Notes: generated by a model not told the origin, from the letters alone. A DNA stretch of 64,000 nucleotides from Chryseobacterium pennae (GCF_003385515.1 NZ_QNVT01000016.1:1-64000); one strand, 5' to 3'. Positions 8,378 through 18,474 are shown, counted from the stretch's first letter. Made by a program: numbers and translations.

Positions 8378-9715
8378 ATGAAACTAAAGCTTCTTTTACT
8401 GGGTTTATTATTAGGTATTTTTATTAATGCCCAGGACACTTTCAGGCTGATCAATACCAACAAAACGGTTATTCCTTTTCAGCTTATCAATAATCTGATT
8501 TTCATTCCTGTCAATATTAATGGAGCTGACCTTACCTTTATGCTGGATACGGGAGTAGCAGAAACCATTCTGTTCAGCCTGAATAATAAAGAAATTAAAC
8601 TGGAAAATGTTGAAAAAATAAAATTCTCAGGTCTTGGAGGAAGTTTAAGTATCGATGGGTTAAAGTCTGAGCGTAATCTTGCCAGGGTCGGTGATCAGAT
8701 CATTAATACTTCCATGTCTATTTATGTGATCCTTGATGAGGAATTCAATATTTCTTCCCATGTTGGAATCCCCGTAAACGGCGTTATCGGCTATCATTTT
8801 TTTAAGGACCATCCTATCGCCATTGATTATATTTCTAAAAAAATAACGGTCTACGAAAATATAGATTCTTTAAAAAAGAAGATCAGAAAGTTTGATGAAG
8901 TTCCGATCAGCATTGAAAAAGATAAACCTTATCTTATTGCTGATGTAGAAATGACCAATGAAAAGAAAGGCTCAAAACTGCTGATCGATCTTGGAAACAG
9001 TGATGCCATCTGGCTCTTCCCTACTCTTATCAAAGATTTTGTTTATAACAGACCTAATATTGATGATTTTCTCGGCCGTGGATTCAATGGAGATATTTAT
9101 GGTAAAAGAAGCAGAATTCATAATTTTTATATCAACGATTTTAAGTTTGCCAAACCTCTTACAGCAATGCCTGATGAATTCTCCATTCAGCATGTGAAAT
9201 TGGTAAAAGACAGGAAGGGCTCTGTAGGTGGCGAAATCATGAGACGGTTTTCCATCATTTTTGATTATGCTAACAATAAACTATATTTGAAGAGAAACAG
9301 AAATTTTGATGATCCTTTTCATTTTAATATGAGTGGACTGGATTTCAAACAGGATGGACTGGAATGGCAAAAGGACAGAGTTCAAATTGAAACCCAAACA
9401 ATGGGTCATACAGATAATACGAGTAATGCCACCGAAGTATATAAAGACTCCTTTCAGTATAAATTCAGTCTGAAACCCATATTTTCCATTGCTGGGATCA
9501 GAAAAGATTCGCCAGCTTATGAAGCAGGGTTAAAAAAAGATGACAGGATCATCAGCATCAATGGAAATAAAACTTCAGATATGAAGCTTGAGAGCATCCT
9601 TGAGATCATGAAATCATCTGAAGGACGAACCATCACCATGATTATTCAAAGACAGGAAAAAGAAATGACTTTCCGTTTTAATTTGGAGGACCCAATTCCT
9701 TATCAAGATAAATAG
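8378..9715 (+). CDS. exported retropepsin-like aspartyl protease with C-terminal PDZ domain
   Basis: A 445-residue protein with a signal peptide (MKLKLLLLGLLLGIFINAQ). Two half-domains follow, each with a retropepsin-type catalytic segment: FMLDTGV (D57) and LLIDLGN (~D205, where the usual DTG/DSG is DLG). The C-terminal ~80 residues form a PDZ domain (SPAYEAGLKKDDRIISING) that probably recognises C-terminal peptides. It should act in the periplasm or at the cell surface. The next gene starts one base after its stop, so the two are likely co-transcribed. Physiological substrate unknown. Confidence 0.88.
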   Translation: MKLKLLLLGLLLGIFINAQDTFRLINTNKTVIPFQLINNLIFIPVNINGADLTFMLDTGVAETILFSLNNKEIKLENVEKIKFSGLGGSLSIDGLKSERNLARVGDQIINTSMSIYVILDEEFNISSHVGIPVNGVIGYHFFKDHPIAIDYISKKITVYENIDSLKKKIRKFDEVPISIEKDKPYLIADVEMTNEKKGSKLLIDLGNSDAIWLFPTLIKDFVYNRPNIDDFLGRGFNGDIYGKRSRIHNFYINDFKFAKPLTAMPDEFSIQHVKLVKDRKGSVGGEIMRRFSIIFDYANNKLYLKRNRNFDDPFHFNMSGLDFKQDGLEWQKDRVQIETQTMGHTDNTSNATEVYKDSFQYKFSLKPIFSIAGIRKDSPAYEAGLKKDDRIISINGNKTSDMKLESILEIMKSSEGRTITMIIQRQEKEMTFRFNLEDPIPYQDK

Positions 9716-9716
9716 T

Positions 9717-10244
9717 ATGACAACCGAAGAAACCACCTTAGACAAAATAAGAACCCGCCCGAGATTTAAGATGTTTACCCATCTTACCAAGGAAGAGTAT
9801 GCTGTTAATCTGAAAAAATATCTCGCCGAACATAAAACTGAATTCTCCGGCAATATCAATAAGGAAGTAGCTACTATCTGGGTGGAAACGAAGGATGATA
9901 ATTACTGGAAACCCCGCCTTGCCCTCCGTGTTGAAATAGAAGATGATGAAACAGTAATACGTGGAATTTTTGGCCCCAGCTCTGCAGTCTGGACATTCTT
10001 TATGTTCCTTTATTTTACCTTTTCCATTTTCTGGATGACCTTCTTTACCATGTATTACGTAGAAAAACAAATAAAAAGCGCTGAATACCCTTGGGCACTG
10101 AGCGCTTCTTTTGTCATGTTATTTTTTATTCTTCTTACTTATATTGCTGCAAGGTTCGGGCAGCATAAAGGGAAAGATGAAATGCTTAAATTAAGACAAT
10201 TTGCTGAGGAATCCACTTTACAGTTTGAGAAGAAGATTATTTAG
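9717..10244 (+). CDS. membrane protein of unknown function
   Basis: A 175-residue protein with a soluble N-terminal ~95 residues, two transmembrane helices (about 101-123 and 133-153) and a short charged C-terminal tail. It starts one base after the retropepsin-PDZ gene and is probably in the same transcript. Its 3' end overlaps the convergent L,D-transpeptidase gene by 8 bases. I do not recognise the family. Confidence 0.75.
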   Translation: MTTEETTLDKIRTRPRFKMFTHLTKEEYAVNLKKYLAEHKTEFSGNINKEVATIWVETKDDNYWKPRLALRVEIEDDETVIRGIFGPSSAVWTFFMFLYFTFSIFWMTFFTMYYVEKQIKSAEYPWALSASFVMLFFILLTYIAARFGQHKGKDEMLKLRQFAEESTLQFEKKII

Positions 10245-11280
10245 ACAAAGTATCTGTAGGTCTTTCATTCTGAATTGGAGTAGCCATTGCTTTGGCTGTT
10301 TTAATAGAATCGGCTACTTTTTCTCTGTTGGCTTGTTCCTTCAGCATTTTAGGAACATCCGGTTCCAACAATTTTGTCAGCTCTTCTACAGAAATGTTAT
10401 TGGCATTAGGATCATCAAGAAGTTTTTTCCATGGTCTTCTTCCGCCCCAGTTATAGTCACCAAATACCATTACTGCAGTACCTCTTGCTTTTGTAGTGGC
10501 CCCACCAGGATTCAGGATCCAAGTATCAGCATAAGAATACAGCCACTGGGCATCTTTTCTTAATAATCTTAAGCAAGAGTGTGAAGCCGGATATCCCGGA
10601 AGTGTATATTCATGCCATCCGATACCACCTATATTGTGGATATTAAAGTTATAAGGAAGTTTCCATTCACTGCTGACTGTAGAAATAGAGAGTTTCTTTT
10701 TCCAGTTGGCAAAAGTAAGACCTCTTGTGGTCTGTGCTGCTTTTTTTCCCATACTCGTTGGCCCCCATTTTACAAGACCTCCATTGGAGTACACAGCATA
10801 AGCCTGAATAGGATATGAAAAGATCACAAATTTTTTCACACCGCTTAATACATCAAGCTGCATGGGAAACGGCGAATATGCCATCAGAGTAGTATCTATT
10901 TTCGCAGGAACCACCAGCGTATCGGCATTCCATTTGCTTTTAGAATCCAGCCTGTTTAAGGCTAAAATAGCAGTACGTTCCTTCTCATCATATTTTTTAC
11001 TGAATTCCGCATATACAGAATCCCTCATTTTCTTGTCTTTTGGAAGGACAAAGGCATTATAAAAACCATTCTCCTGCATCATCGGCGGAGCTGATTCTTT
11101 TTTTACCACAGGTACTGAATCTTTTTTTATAGAGTCTTTTTCTGCTTCAGGAGTCTCAGAAGCAGAAACGGTATCTTTAAAAGTATCGCTTATCTTTTCT
11201 ATTTCTTTCTTACAGGAAACAAGAAATACTGCACAGAAACAGGCGTATAGAAATGATTTTTTCACAGATATGTTCTTCAT
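10237..11280 (-). CDS. L,D-transpeptidase (YkuD family) lipoprotein
   Basis: A 347-residue exported lipoprotein: signal peptide, lipobox FLVSC (Cys23), a Ser/Asp/Lys-rich linker, then a YkuD catalytic domain. The catalytic signature reads ASHSCLRL with H234 and C236; the classical form is S/T-H-G-C-x-R, so the Gly before the nucleophile is Ser here. An upstream His lies in GWHEYTLPG. Such enzymes form 3-3 peptidoglycan cross-links or attach proteins to the wall in the periplasm. Convergent with, and overlapping by 8 bases, the preceding membrane protein gene. Family assignment is firm. Confidence 0.87.
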   Translation of the reverse strand: MKNISVKKSFLYACFCAVFLVSCKKEIEKISDTFKDTVSASETPEAEKDSIKKDSVPVVKKESAPPMMQENGFYNAFVLPKDKKMRDSVYAEFSKKYDEKERTAILALNRLDSKSKWNADTLVVPAKIDTTLMAYSPFPMQLDVLSGVKKFVIFSYPIQAYAVYSNGGLVKWGPTSMGKKAAQTTRGLTFANWKKKLSISTVSSEWKLPYNFNIHNIGGIGWHEYTLPGYPASHSCLRLLRKDAQWLYSYADTWILNPGGATTKARGTAVMVFGDYNWGGRRPWKKLLDDPNANNISVEELTKLLEPDVPKMLKEQANREKVADSIKTAKAMATPIQNERPTDTLSK

Positions 11281-11393
11281 AAATAAAACAGGTCATTTAG
11301 TTTGGCTACCCAGTACAAATATCAGACCTAAAATTGAATCCTAAAAGACATTCTGAAAAATACCGTAAAAAAACGGTATCTAATAAGTTTTAT

Positions 11394-12152
11394 CTACAGT
11401 AATTTATTGGTTTTAGCATAAGATAATGCTTCTGCAATATTGCTTACTCCAATTTTTTCAAAAAGTTTTTTCCGATGAAATTTCACCGTATCTGCCGTAA
11501 TAAAAAGCTTGTCAGCAATTTCGCTGATCGTATGACCACTGGTATGCAGGCTTAAAATCTCATATTCGCGTGAGGACAATTTTATCTTTTCACTTTTCTC
11601 CCATTTATCTGCTGTGAGATCATACTTCCAGACTTCATCGGAGCCTTCTCTGCTAAGTACTACATTCCCGGAGGAAGTATTATTAGAAAGGGAAACAGCA
11701 CATAGAGCCTTCCACACCTGTCCGTCTTCAGTAAGGAACATAGGGGCAAGTTTATGATTCACCAGGATCATATTCTTTTTGCTATTGATAAGATAAAAGT
11801 CATAGGAAATGGAATACAGCTTCCTGTCCTCTATAGGAATCTTATCATAAAACTTAAATCCTGCTTCATTGATCTTAATCAGCATTTCCACATCTTCAGG
11901 TTTTACATTCTGAAAATAGAATGCATACCCCAGATTTTTTACTTCTTCTGACGTTTTCCCACATAAAAAAAGAGGATTTTCTGAGACATATTCAAACCCT
12001 TTAGTTTGATAGTTGATGACATACAAACTCTGGTATGTGGTTCTGGCAAGTGCTTTTATAGCCTCCAGATAATCACCACCCTGGCTTAAATCAATGTCAG
12101 CATCTTTACTGACCTCATTTTTTTCGTTGAAAAACCTGTTAATCTGTTCCAT
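11394..12152 (-). CDS. LuxR-type transcriptional regulator with PAS-like N-terminus
   Basis: A 252-residue regulator. The C-terminal ~65 residues form a LuxR/GerE helix-turn-helix (LSSREYEILSLHTSGHTISEIADKL followed by TADTVKFHRKKLFEKIG). The N-terminal ~170 residues resemble a PAS-type sensor fold (residues 30-150, including YVINYQTKGFEYVSENPLFL) and lack a receiver-domain aspartate. Such one-component proteins in Flavobacteriia are usually described only as helix-turn-helix regulators. A small perfect inverted repeat lies 64 bases upstream of the start. Confidence 0.85.
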   Translation of the reverse strand: MEQINRFFNEKNEVSKDADIDLSQGGDYLEAIKALARTTYQSLYVINYQTKGFEYVSENPLFLCGKTSEEVKNLGYAFYFQNVKPEDVEMLIKINEAGFKFYDKIPIEDRKLYSISYDFYLINSKKNMILVNHKLAPMFLTEDGQVWKALCAVSLSNNTSSGNVVLSREGSDEVWKYDLTADKWEKSEKIKLSSREYEILSLHTSGHTISEIADKLFITADTVKFHRKKLFEKIGVSNIAEALSYAKTNKLL

Positions 12153-12661
12153 ATTTTTTAAAAGCGTTCTTCACTACTACACTAAAGGATAGTTTTTAGC
12201 TTTCATCCCACAAATCTACACAAAAGTGTAGCGATTCTCAAAATACCGTGATATACATTTGCAAATGATTTGCATGATTGTACCTTTTTCAGAACCGCAT
12301 CATCAGGATGAGTCTGAAAAACATCACATATAGGCTATCAAAAAACACCAACTTTTGTCATCAATAACCATGATATAGAAGCTGCAGAAATTCGGTCCAA
12401 ACAAAGTTGATTCGTCAAGTTTTTATCGTAAAATAACTCAGACAATGACACCTAATTCAGACTAAATATTAAATAATTGACCGAATAGAAACAGCTCAAA
12501 AGATCAGCCTTTTAAACAGCATAAATCTCTGCTTTAAATTACAAACTGATCAGCACACCATATCACTGATTTTTACTATTACTGTCCTATCAGACAGTAA
12601 TTTTTTTTTATATAATATTCACCTTTTCAATTCATAATCCAAGAAAGAGATCCCATTATCT
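12153..12661. other. gene-free intergenic stretch
   Basis: About 510 AT-rich bases between the LuxR-type regulator and a membrane protein gene. Apart from the inverted repeat at 12216-12231 I see no gene, structured RNA or clear terminator. Confidence 0.6.
12216..12231. promoter_or_regulatory. small perfect inverted repeat, possible operator
   Basis: CTACAC and GTGTAG flank AAAA. It lies upstream of the LuxR-type regulator gene, where an autoregulatory binding site would be expected. Six base pairs is short and could be chance. Confidence 0.25.
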
Positions 12662-13099
12662 TTATGACTGAATTTTATGATTGAAATAAAGAGTTCCAAA
12701 TCTCCAATAATAAAAAATCCAAATTGCAAACCAGGGCAGATTCGTAATCAGAAAAAACAGAATATCCTCTCCATTGATTTTTTGTCCTTCCGTAATCATA
12801 AAGAAATAATAGATGATAAAAAGAATCGGAAGCAAAAACCAACACAGAAACGTTTTCATTTTGCTATGAAAAGATCTAAAAAGTGAAAACAGACTACTGA
12901 ATGAAACAATACTTAAAAATAAAATCCAGATAATCACCAGACCATAAGCCAAACCACTCATATCACAATTTCTTGGATGTTCCCCCATCTCGGGTTTAGT
13001 AAGGTTCATAAATACAATGAGAAGAATGGTTGAAATAATAGTTGAGAAAAACCAGGTCTTCAATACTGATAATAATATGAACTTCTTTTTTGACATCAA
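12662..13099 (-). CDS. small integral membrane protein of unknown function
   Basis: A 145-residue protein with four predicted transmembrane helices (about 8-30, 48-70, 82-100 and 112-132) and short charged loops. No catalytic motif is visible and I do not recognise the family. It is divergent from the AraC-type regulator gene. Confidence 0.65.
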   Translation of the reverse strand: MMSKKKFILLSVLKTWFFSTIISTILLIVFMNLTKPEMGEHPRNCDMSGLAYGLVIIWILFLSIVSFSSLFSLFRSFHSKMKTFLCWFLLPILFIIYYFFMITEGQKINGEDILFFLITNLPWFAIWIFYYWRFGTLYFNHKIQS

Positions 13100-13212
13100 A
13101 TTCTGCTTTAAATGCTAAAGTAATTATAACTATTCAATTTTACAAAATATACCTGATTGTTTTCTGACTGATATTTAATAATTTGTTAAAGATACCATAC
13201 CCATATTATCTA

Positions 13213-13220
13213 TAATTTTG
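13213..13220 (+). promoter_or_regulatory. candidate -7 element of the AraC-type regulator gene
   Basis: TAATTTTG, 17 bases before the ATG at 13238, fits TAnnTTTG. The nearest TTTG upstream (13182-13185) is 27 bases away, longer than usual. Confidence 0.45.
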
Positions 13221-13237
13221 ACAAAATATCAGTTATC

Positions 13238-14287
13238 ATGTTATACATCATTATGGTAGTTGTACTACAGGCACTTATCACCCTAACCCTATTACTCTAT
13301 CTCATTAAAAACAGGGAATCTGTCCTGAACATGCTGATACTGTATATCGGAGTGGTTGCATTGGATATGGGATATGAATATTTCATTATTCAGAGATTCG
13401 GCTATGAGTCTGTTCTTTATGAAATTCCGGGAAGTCTCCGGGTTTTTAAAGGGCTTATCTTTTTATATATTACCACTTATTTAATTCATGCCAAATGGAG
13501 AGACAAGCTTAAATATCTGATTGTTCCACTTACATTAATTGTTGTTCATCATGCCATTGCCTTATCTGCAAAAATCTTTGATCTGTCCTGGGCAGATATT
13601 GCTATCAGGTCATACCAGGCTTATTTTACTTATTATAGCTATTATTGGGTAGCATGTCTTATTACCTGTATTTATTTTCTTACAAAATACCGTAAAAGCA
13701 TCACTCATCCCGTGGCCAGTAATTTCCGCTATCTGGTCTGTTATGTATTAATGGGTGTACTGGTTTTCTGGACGGTTTATCAATTGGGCTGGGATACACT
13801 AATCTATCAGAAGGTCTACAGTCTTCTATTTCTTTTCCAGTTTGGATGGATTTTGTACGTTTATATTTTAACGTACCAGCATAGGCTGCTGGAACAGCAA
13901 AATACATCTCCCTTTCAGGTTCCCAAAGAAACCTATCAATATAAAGACCTCTCAAAAATAGATTTTGACACATTACAAAATGCAATTATCTCTTTTTATA
14001 AAGAAAGTGATATCTATCTGGATGAAGAATTTACTTTGGATCAACTTTCCAGCCATTTAAAAATAAGTAAAGCAGATCTAAGTCTTACTTTTAATAAGCA
14101 CCTCAGCACCAATTTCCATGAGTACACCAACAGAAACCGGATTCAACATTTTAAACAAATCTTATCAGAGGATCCGTCTGCCAGTGTCATTGATCTTGCT
14201 TTTCAATGTGGTTTTAAATCCAAATCAACTTTTTATAAGTATTTTAAAAAGGAATTTGATTGTCTTCCCTCTCAGCTTATTCACTAA
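13238..14287 (+). CDS. membrane-anchored AraC-family transcriptional regulator
   Basis: A 349-residue protein. The N-terminal ~220 residues are strongly hydrophobic with six or seven transmembrane helices; the C-terminal ~100 residues form an AraC-type double helix-turn-helix (IYLDEEFTLDQLSSHLKIS, then VIDLAFQCGFKSKSTFYKYFKK). The arrangement suggests a sensor in the membrane coupled directly to DNA binding. It lies about 100 bases upstream of, and in the same direction as, the TonB receptor and PI-PLC genes, so those are plausible targets by position. Confidence 0.87.
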   Translation: MLYIIMVVVLQALITLTLLLYLIKNRESVLNMLILYIGVVALDMGYEYFIIQRFGYESVLYEIPGSLRVFKGLIFLYITTYLIHAKWRDKLKYLIVPLTLIVVHHAIALSAKIFDLSWADIAIRSYQAYFTYYSYYWVACLITCIYFLTKYRKSITHPVASNFRYLVCYVLMGVLVFWTVYQLGWDTLIYQKVYSLLFLFQFGWILYVYILTYQHRLLEQQNTSPFQVPKETYQYKDLSKIDFDTLQNAIISFYKESDIYLDEEFTLDQLSSHLKISKADLSLTFNKHLSTNFHEYTNRNRIQHFKQILSEDPSASVIDLAFQCGFKSKSTFYKYFKKEFDCLPSQLIH

Positions 14288-14386
14288 TTTACAATTATTT
14301 AATATTAACAACCCATTGATTTACAATACAGTTCACCTCGAACCCAGCAGAATTGGTTGTCTTAAATTTAAATGAACTAAAACTTT

Positions 14387-17269
14387 TTGATGAGCCGGCA
14401 TCTTTGTAAAAATTTCACTAAGATGTCACGAGAAAGTCTTTTTCTAACAAAAGCAGCATTTTTTCTTTTAGGCCCTTTAGCCTTTGCACAGACCTCAGTT
14501 CACGGAACTGTAATAGACAGTCAGGGAAATCTTCCCAATGCCCTGGTTTACATTGAAAACAGTGGTCAAAAGGTTACTTCCGATACCGACGGATCCTTCG
14601 TTTTGAATAATGTTCATGATGGCAGTTACAAGCTTGTTGTAGAATACAAGGGCTATGATACCGTTTACATTCCTTTCAATGTAACAGACAAAAAAGAGGT
14701 AGATCTTGGATTGGTTAAGTTTGGAAGTAAGCCTAAAGAAAACAGTATTCAGGAAGTAGTGGTCACCAGTGTTTACAAAGCCTCACAAGCCAGAGCCATT
14801 ACAATGAAGAAGAACTCCAACACCATCACAGAAGTGCTTTCTGCCGATGCCATTGGGAAACTTCCGGATCGTAATGCAGCAGATGCGGTACAACGGATGC
14901 AGGGAGTATCTATTGAACGTGATATGGGTGAAGGACGCTTTGTAGCGGTAAGAGGAACTCCTATACAGTGGACAGCTTCTACTTTAAATGGTAACAGAAT
15001 GCCTAGCGCAAGTGGTGACAATGCCAACCGTGGAGTTCAGATGGATATCTTCCCTTCAGAACTTATCCAGAATGTTCGTTTATCTAAAGCCCTAACTCCG
15101 GATCTGGATGGTGATGCCATTGGCGGAAATGTAGATTTTATTACCAAAACTTCCCCCAATAAAGAAACTTTAGCCATCAGTATGTCTTCCGGATATGTTA
15201 ACATGTCGAAATCCCCAACGTACAACTCTTCCATTGTTTATGGCAACAAAATTACCAACAAACTGAAATTTATTTCTTCTGCCGTGATTTGGGAACGTTC
15301 TACTGCCATAGATCAGATGAGAAATATTTTTAACTATGGCCTGAAAGACAAAACAGCCTCCTACTCTATCAATCAGCTTCAGCTCCGTGATTACCTGGCA
15401 AACCGAAGAACACTTGGATTTAATCTAGGTTTGGATTATGAGATCAACAGCAGGAATAAATTATACTTTAAAGGGTTGTACAGCCAATATAAGGATGGGC
15501 AGTCCGTAAGGGAAACCTATTTTAATTTTGATAATAAAAATGTAACCCTTCAGGCCCGTCATGCAGATTATCTCACAGACCTCTATTCTATGCAGCTGGG
15601 TGGAAATCATCAGGTGGGACAACGTTTGGAAGTAAACTGGTCTTTATCCAAAGCCCGTTCAGAGTTCAGATTCAACTCTCCGGAAAATCTTGACAGAAAT
15701 GAGAGAGGCTATCCTATGGTCAATTTTGTACAGCCAATGACCTATGGAAATCTTTCTGCAGATGGAAGAAAATATATGGCAATGGATGCTCCTGATGGCA
15801 TCGGAGATACCGGAAGCTACATCTTACCTTATAACCAACAGGTTATAGCAGCGGATAAACTGAAATTAAATCAGGTTATCCTCAGTCAGAATCACAACAG
15901 TGAAACAGACCTTAGAGGCCAGGTGGATTTAAAATATAAAGTCTCTGATAATTTTGAACTTAAATTCGGGACAAAATATAACAATAAGAATAAAAACGTA
16001 GACAGTTCTTTACTGGTATGGATGCCTAAATCCGCACTTGGAATTCCCGGAGCTCCGGTAACTTTTATGAGCCAGCTTGAACGCGAAGCATTCCCATATA
16101 AAGGAGGTTTTATGAATCCTCTTGGAAATCCTTACAATCCTGTTATCATGGATCAGATTACGAACGGACAGATTGATCAGATGTACAACCCCGGTACACA
16201 GAACAGTTTAGGACTGATGCAGGTAAGCAGTAAAGACAGCAGTTCCAATATCACCAGCTCTTACCGCGGAACCGAAAACGTATGGGCTGCTTATATGATG
16301 GGAACATGGAAAGTGACCGATCAGCTTCAGATACTGGGAGGTTTCAGAAATGAATACAATGATATTACGTTCTGGGGTAAAAAAGTAGTTTCGGATAAGG
16401 ATCATAAAACGGAAGATATTAAAGACAGTAAAACCTACAATGTTATACTTCCCATGGTCAATATGAAATGGAATATCAACAGTAACCGTATTCTAAGGCT
16501 GGCTTATACCCGTTCCTTTGCAAGACCTGATTTCAATGACCTGAATCCGGGAACCATCGTCAATGATATCACTAACACCATCACTCAGGGAAATACTAAA
16601 CTGGATCCTACATTTTCCAACAACTTTGACCTGATGTTCGAGAACTACTTTGGAAAACTGGATCTGATTACCGCCGGAGTATTCTATAAAGACATTACCA
16701 ATCTCATTTATAAAGATCAGTCAGTGGCAGATATTGGAGGCAGAACCTACACCTTTACCGCTCCTAAAAACCTTGAAGGAGCAAAACTGTTCGGTTTTGA
16801 GTTGGGGATCTCCAAACGTTTTGAAAACTTACCAGGATTTTTGAAAAATCTAGGTTTTGAAGGGAATTATACCTATATCTCTTCCAAAATGAATATGCCG
16901 ATTTATGAAAACGGACAGCAGAAAGGAACCATGTCTACTACAATTCCTAATCAGGCAAAACATATCTTCAATACCATCTTATTTTATGAAACCCCTAAAC
17001 TGATGCTTCGTGTTGCCGGTAATTATAAAGGCAATTATGTAAGCGAGATTAGAGCTGCTGCAGGGGCAGATCATTATCAGTATTTTGATAAAAACTTCAC
17101 TGTGGATCTTTCTACCTCATACAGTATTTCAAAAAATGTCCGGTTATTTTTAGAGCTTAACAATATTTTCAATGAACCCAACCGCTATTATATGGGAACT
17201 AAAGACCGTGTAGAAAATATGTCCTACTCAGGGATGCGTGGACAAATGGGATTCACTTACAATTTTTAA
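14387..17269 (+). CDS. TonB-dependent outer membrane receptor
   Basis: A 960-residue receptor. A signal peptide ending near FAQ is followed by a carboxypeptidase-like regulatory domain (VHGTVIDSQGNLPNALVYI), a TonB-plug domain (LPDRNAADAVQRMQGVSIER) and a long beta-barrel ending in the aromatic C-terminus TYNF typical of outer membrane proteins. An alternative ATG at 14423 would give a shorter and more usual signal peptide. Such receptors import large substrates using TonB energy. No SusD-like partner follows; instead a secreted PI-PLC-like phosphodiesterase begins 19 bases after its stop, suggesting joint use of a phosphoester or inositol phosphate nutrient. Confidence 0.93.
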   Translation: MMSRHLCKNFTKMSRESLFLTKAAFFLLGPLAFAQTSVHGTVIDSQGNLPNALVYIENSGQKVTSDTDGSFVLNNVHDGSYKLVVEYKGYDTVYIPFNVTDKKEVDLGLVKFGSKPKENSIQEVVVTSVYKASQARAITMKKNSNTITEVLSADAIGKLPDRNAADAVQRMQGVSIERDMGEGRFVAVRGTPIQWTASTLNGNRMPSASGDNANRGVQMDIFPSELIQNVRLSKALTPDLDGDAIGGNVDFITKTSPNKETLAISMSSGYVNMSKSPTYNSSIVYGNKITNKLKFISSAVIWERSTAIDQMRNIFNYGLKDKTASYSINQLQLRDYLANRRTLGFNLGLDYEINSRNKLYFKGLYSQYKDGQSVRETYFNFDNKNVTLQARHADYLTDLYSMQLGGNHQVGQRLEVNWSLSKARSEFRFNSPENLDRNERGYPMVNFVQPMTYGNLSADGRKYMAMDAPDGIGDTGSYILPYNQQVIAADKLKLNQVILSQNHNSETDLRGQVDLKYKVSDNFELKFGTKYNNKNKNVDSSLLVWMPKSALGIPGAPVTFMSQLEREAFPYKGGFMNPLGNPYNPVIMDQITNGQIDQMYNPGTQNSLGLMQVSSKDSSSNITSSYRGTENVWAAYMMGTWKVTDQLQILGGFRNEYNDITFWGKKVVSDKDHKTEDIKDSKTYNVILPMVNMKWNINSNRILRLAYTRSFARPDFNDLNPGTIVNDITNTITQGNTKLDPTFSNNFDLMFENYFGKLDLITAGVFYKDITNLIYKDQSVADIGGRTYTFTAPKNLEGAKLFGFELGISKRFENLPGFLKNLGFEGNYTYISSKMNMPIYENGQQKGTMSTTIPNQAKHIFNTILFYETPKLMLRVAGNYKGNYVSEIRAAAGADHYQYFDKNFTVDLSTSYSISKNVRLFLELNNIFNEPNRYYMGTKDRVENMSYSGMRGQMGFTYNF

Positions 17270-17288
17270 TCAAAAAATTTATTCATCA

Positions 17289-18470
17289 ATGAAAAAGTAT
17301 ATCTATGGAGCTGCATTCTGTATGACAGCATTATTACAGGCACAGAACCAATGCCAGAATCCAAAGATCAATCAACTGCAGATTGTGGGAACACATAATT
17401 CATATGCTCAGCCTGCAGACCCCAAAGTTTTGGATATGGTAAGCCCAATCATTAAAGGGATGATGCAAAAATATGACAGTATGATGTCTGAAGAACAGAA
17501 AGCAAAGTTCAAGGAATATCATCCTAACGGAATGGATATCCAAGAAGGTTTGAACTATAACCATCCTGATTTTACAGAACAGCTCAATGCCAATCTGCGC
17601 GGCCTGGAAATAGATGTTTATTATGATCCGGAAGGCAACAGGTTCAGCCATCCCGCCTCATATGAAGCTTTAAAATCAAAAGGAGTAACAGATTTAGCTT
17701 CTTTTAATACCAAAGGATTGGATCAGCCTGGATTTAAAGTGTTACATATGGCTGATATTGATTTCAGAACCCATTATCCTACTTTGAAAGATGCCCTTAT
17801 CACTCTTAGAACATGGTCGGATCAACATCCCGGACACACCCCTGTCTTTATGATGATTGAAGCAAAAGATTCAGGGTTTCCTATTCTTGAAAACAGTACA
17901 AAGGTTTTAGCATTTGATAAAAAGGCTTATGATGATCTGGATGCTGAAATTGTAAAATATTTGGGAAAAGATAAGATCATTACCCCAATACAAGTTCAGG
18001 GAAAATACAACACCTTAAAAGAAGCAGTCACCCATAATAACTGGCCAAAACTGAATGACAGCAAAGGGAAATTCATCTTTATGCTGCTGCCGGGAAGTGC
18101 AGGAACCTTGTCATCTAAAAACAATCCTTATCTTATAAACGGCTCACTGAAAGAAAGAGTGATGTTTCTGAACAGTGAACCTGAGGATTCTTTCGCAGGA
18201 TTTATATTAAGGGATAATGCCATTGTAAGACAAAAAGAAATTCAGAAACTGGTAAAACAGGGATATATGGTAAGAACAAGATCAGATATTGAAACCTATG
18301 AAGCCAAGGTTAATGATTTTATACGATCTAAAGCAGCCTTCAGTAGCGGAGCACAAGTAGTCTCCACAGATTTTTTCCGTCCGGGAAACACCTATGGTAC
18401 TCCTTACTTTGTACAGCCTCCTCAAGGAAAAGACTTCCTTGATAACCCTGTCAACAGCTCATGTAAATAA
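17289..18470 (+). CDS. secreted PI-PLC-like phosphodiesterase (calcium-dependent type)
   Basis: A 393-residue secreted enzyme. A signal peptide (MKKYIYGAAFCMTALLQAQ) leads into the segment QLQIVGTHNSYA, whose His corresponds to the first catalytic His of phosphatidylinositol-specific phospholipases C; a second conserved region lies around MADIDFRTHYPTLKDALITLR and the acidic MMIEAKD. This fits the bacterial Ca2+-dependent PI-PLC family, some of whose members act on other phosphoesters. The ATG at 17289 is preferred over an upstream in-frame ATG inside the receptor gene because it gives a clean signal peptide. Probably one operon with the TonB receptor. Confidence 0.83.
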   Translation: MKKYIYGAAFCMTALLQAQNQCQNPKINQLQIVGTHNSYAQPADPKVLDMVSPIIKGMMQKYDSMMSEEQKAKFKEYHPNGMDIQEGLNYNHPDFTEQLNANLRGLEIDVYYDPEGNRFSHPASYEALKSKGVTDLASFNTKGLDQPGFKVLHMADIDFRTHYPTLKDALITLRTWSDQHPGHTPVFMMIEAKDSGFPILENSTKVLAFDKKAYDDLDAEIVKYLGKDKIITPIQVQGKYNTLKEAVTHNNWPKLNDSKGKFIFMLLPGSAGTLSSKNNPYLINGSLKERVMFLNSEPEDSFAGFILRDNAIVRQKEIQKLVKQGYMVRTRSDIETYEAKVNDFIRSKAAFSSGAQVVSTDFFRPGNTYGTPYFVQPPQGKDFLDNPVNSSCK

Positions 18471-18474
18471 AATT

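Noticed and set aside
8358..8380. Tandem AAATTCAGT before the retropepsin-PDZ gene as an operator
   Set aside because: Only two short copies in AT-rich DNA; too little to separate from chance.
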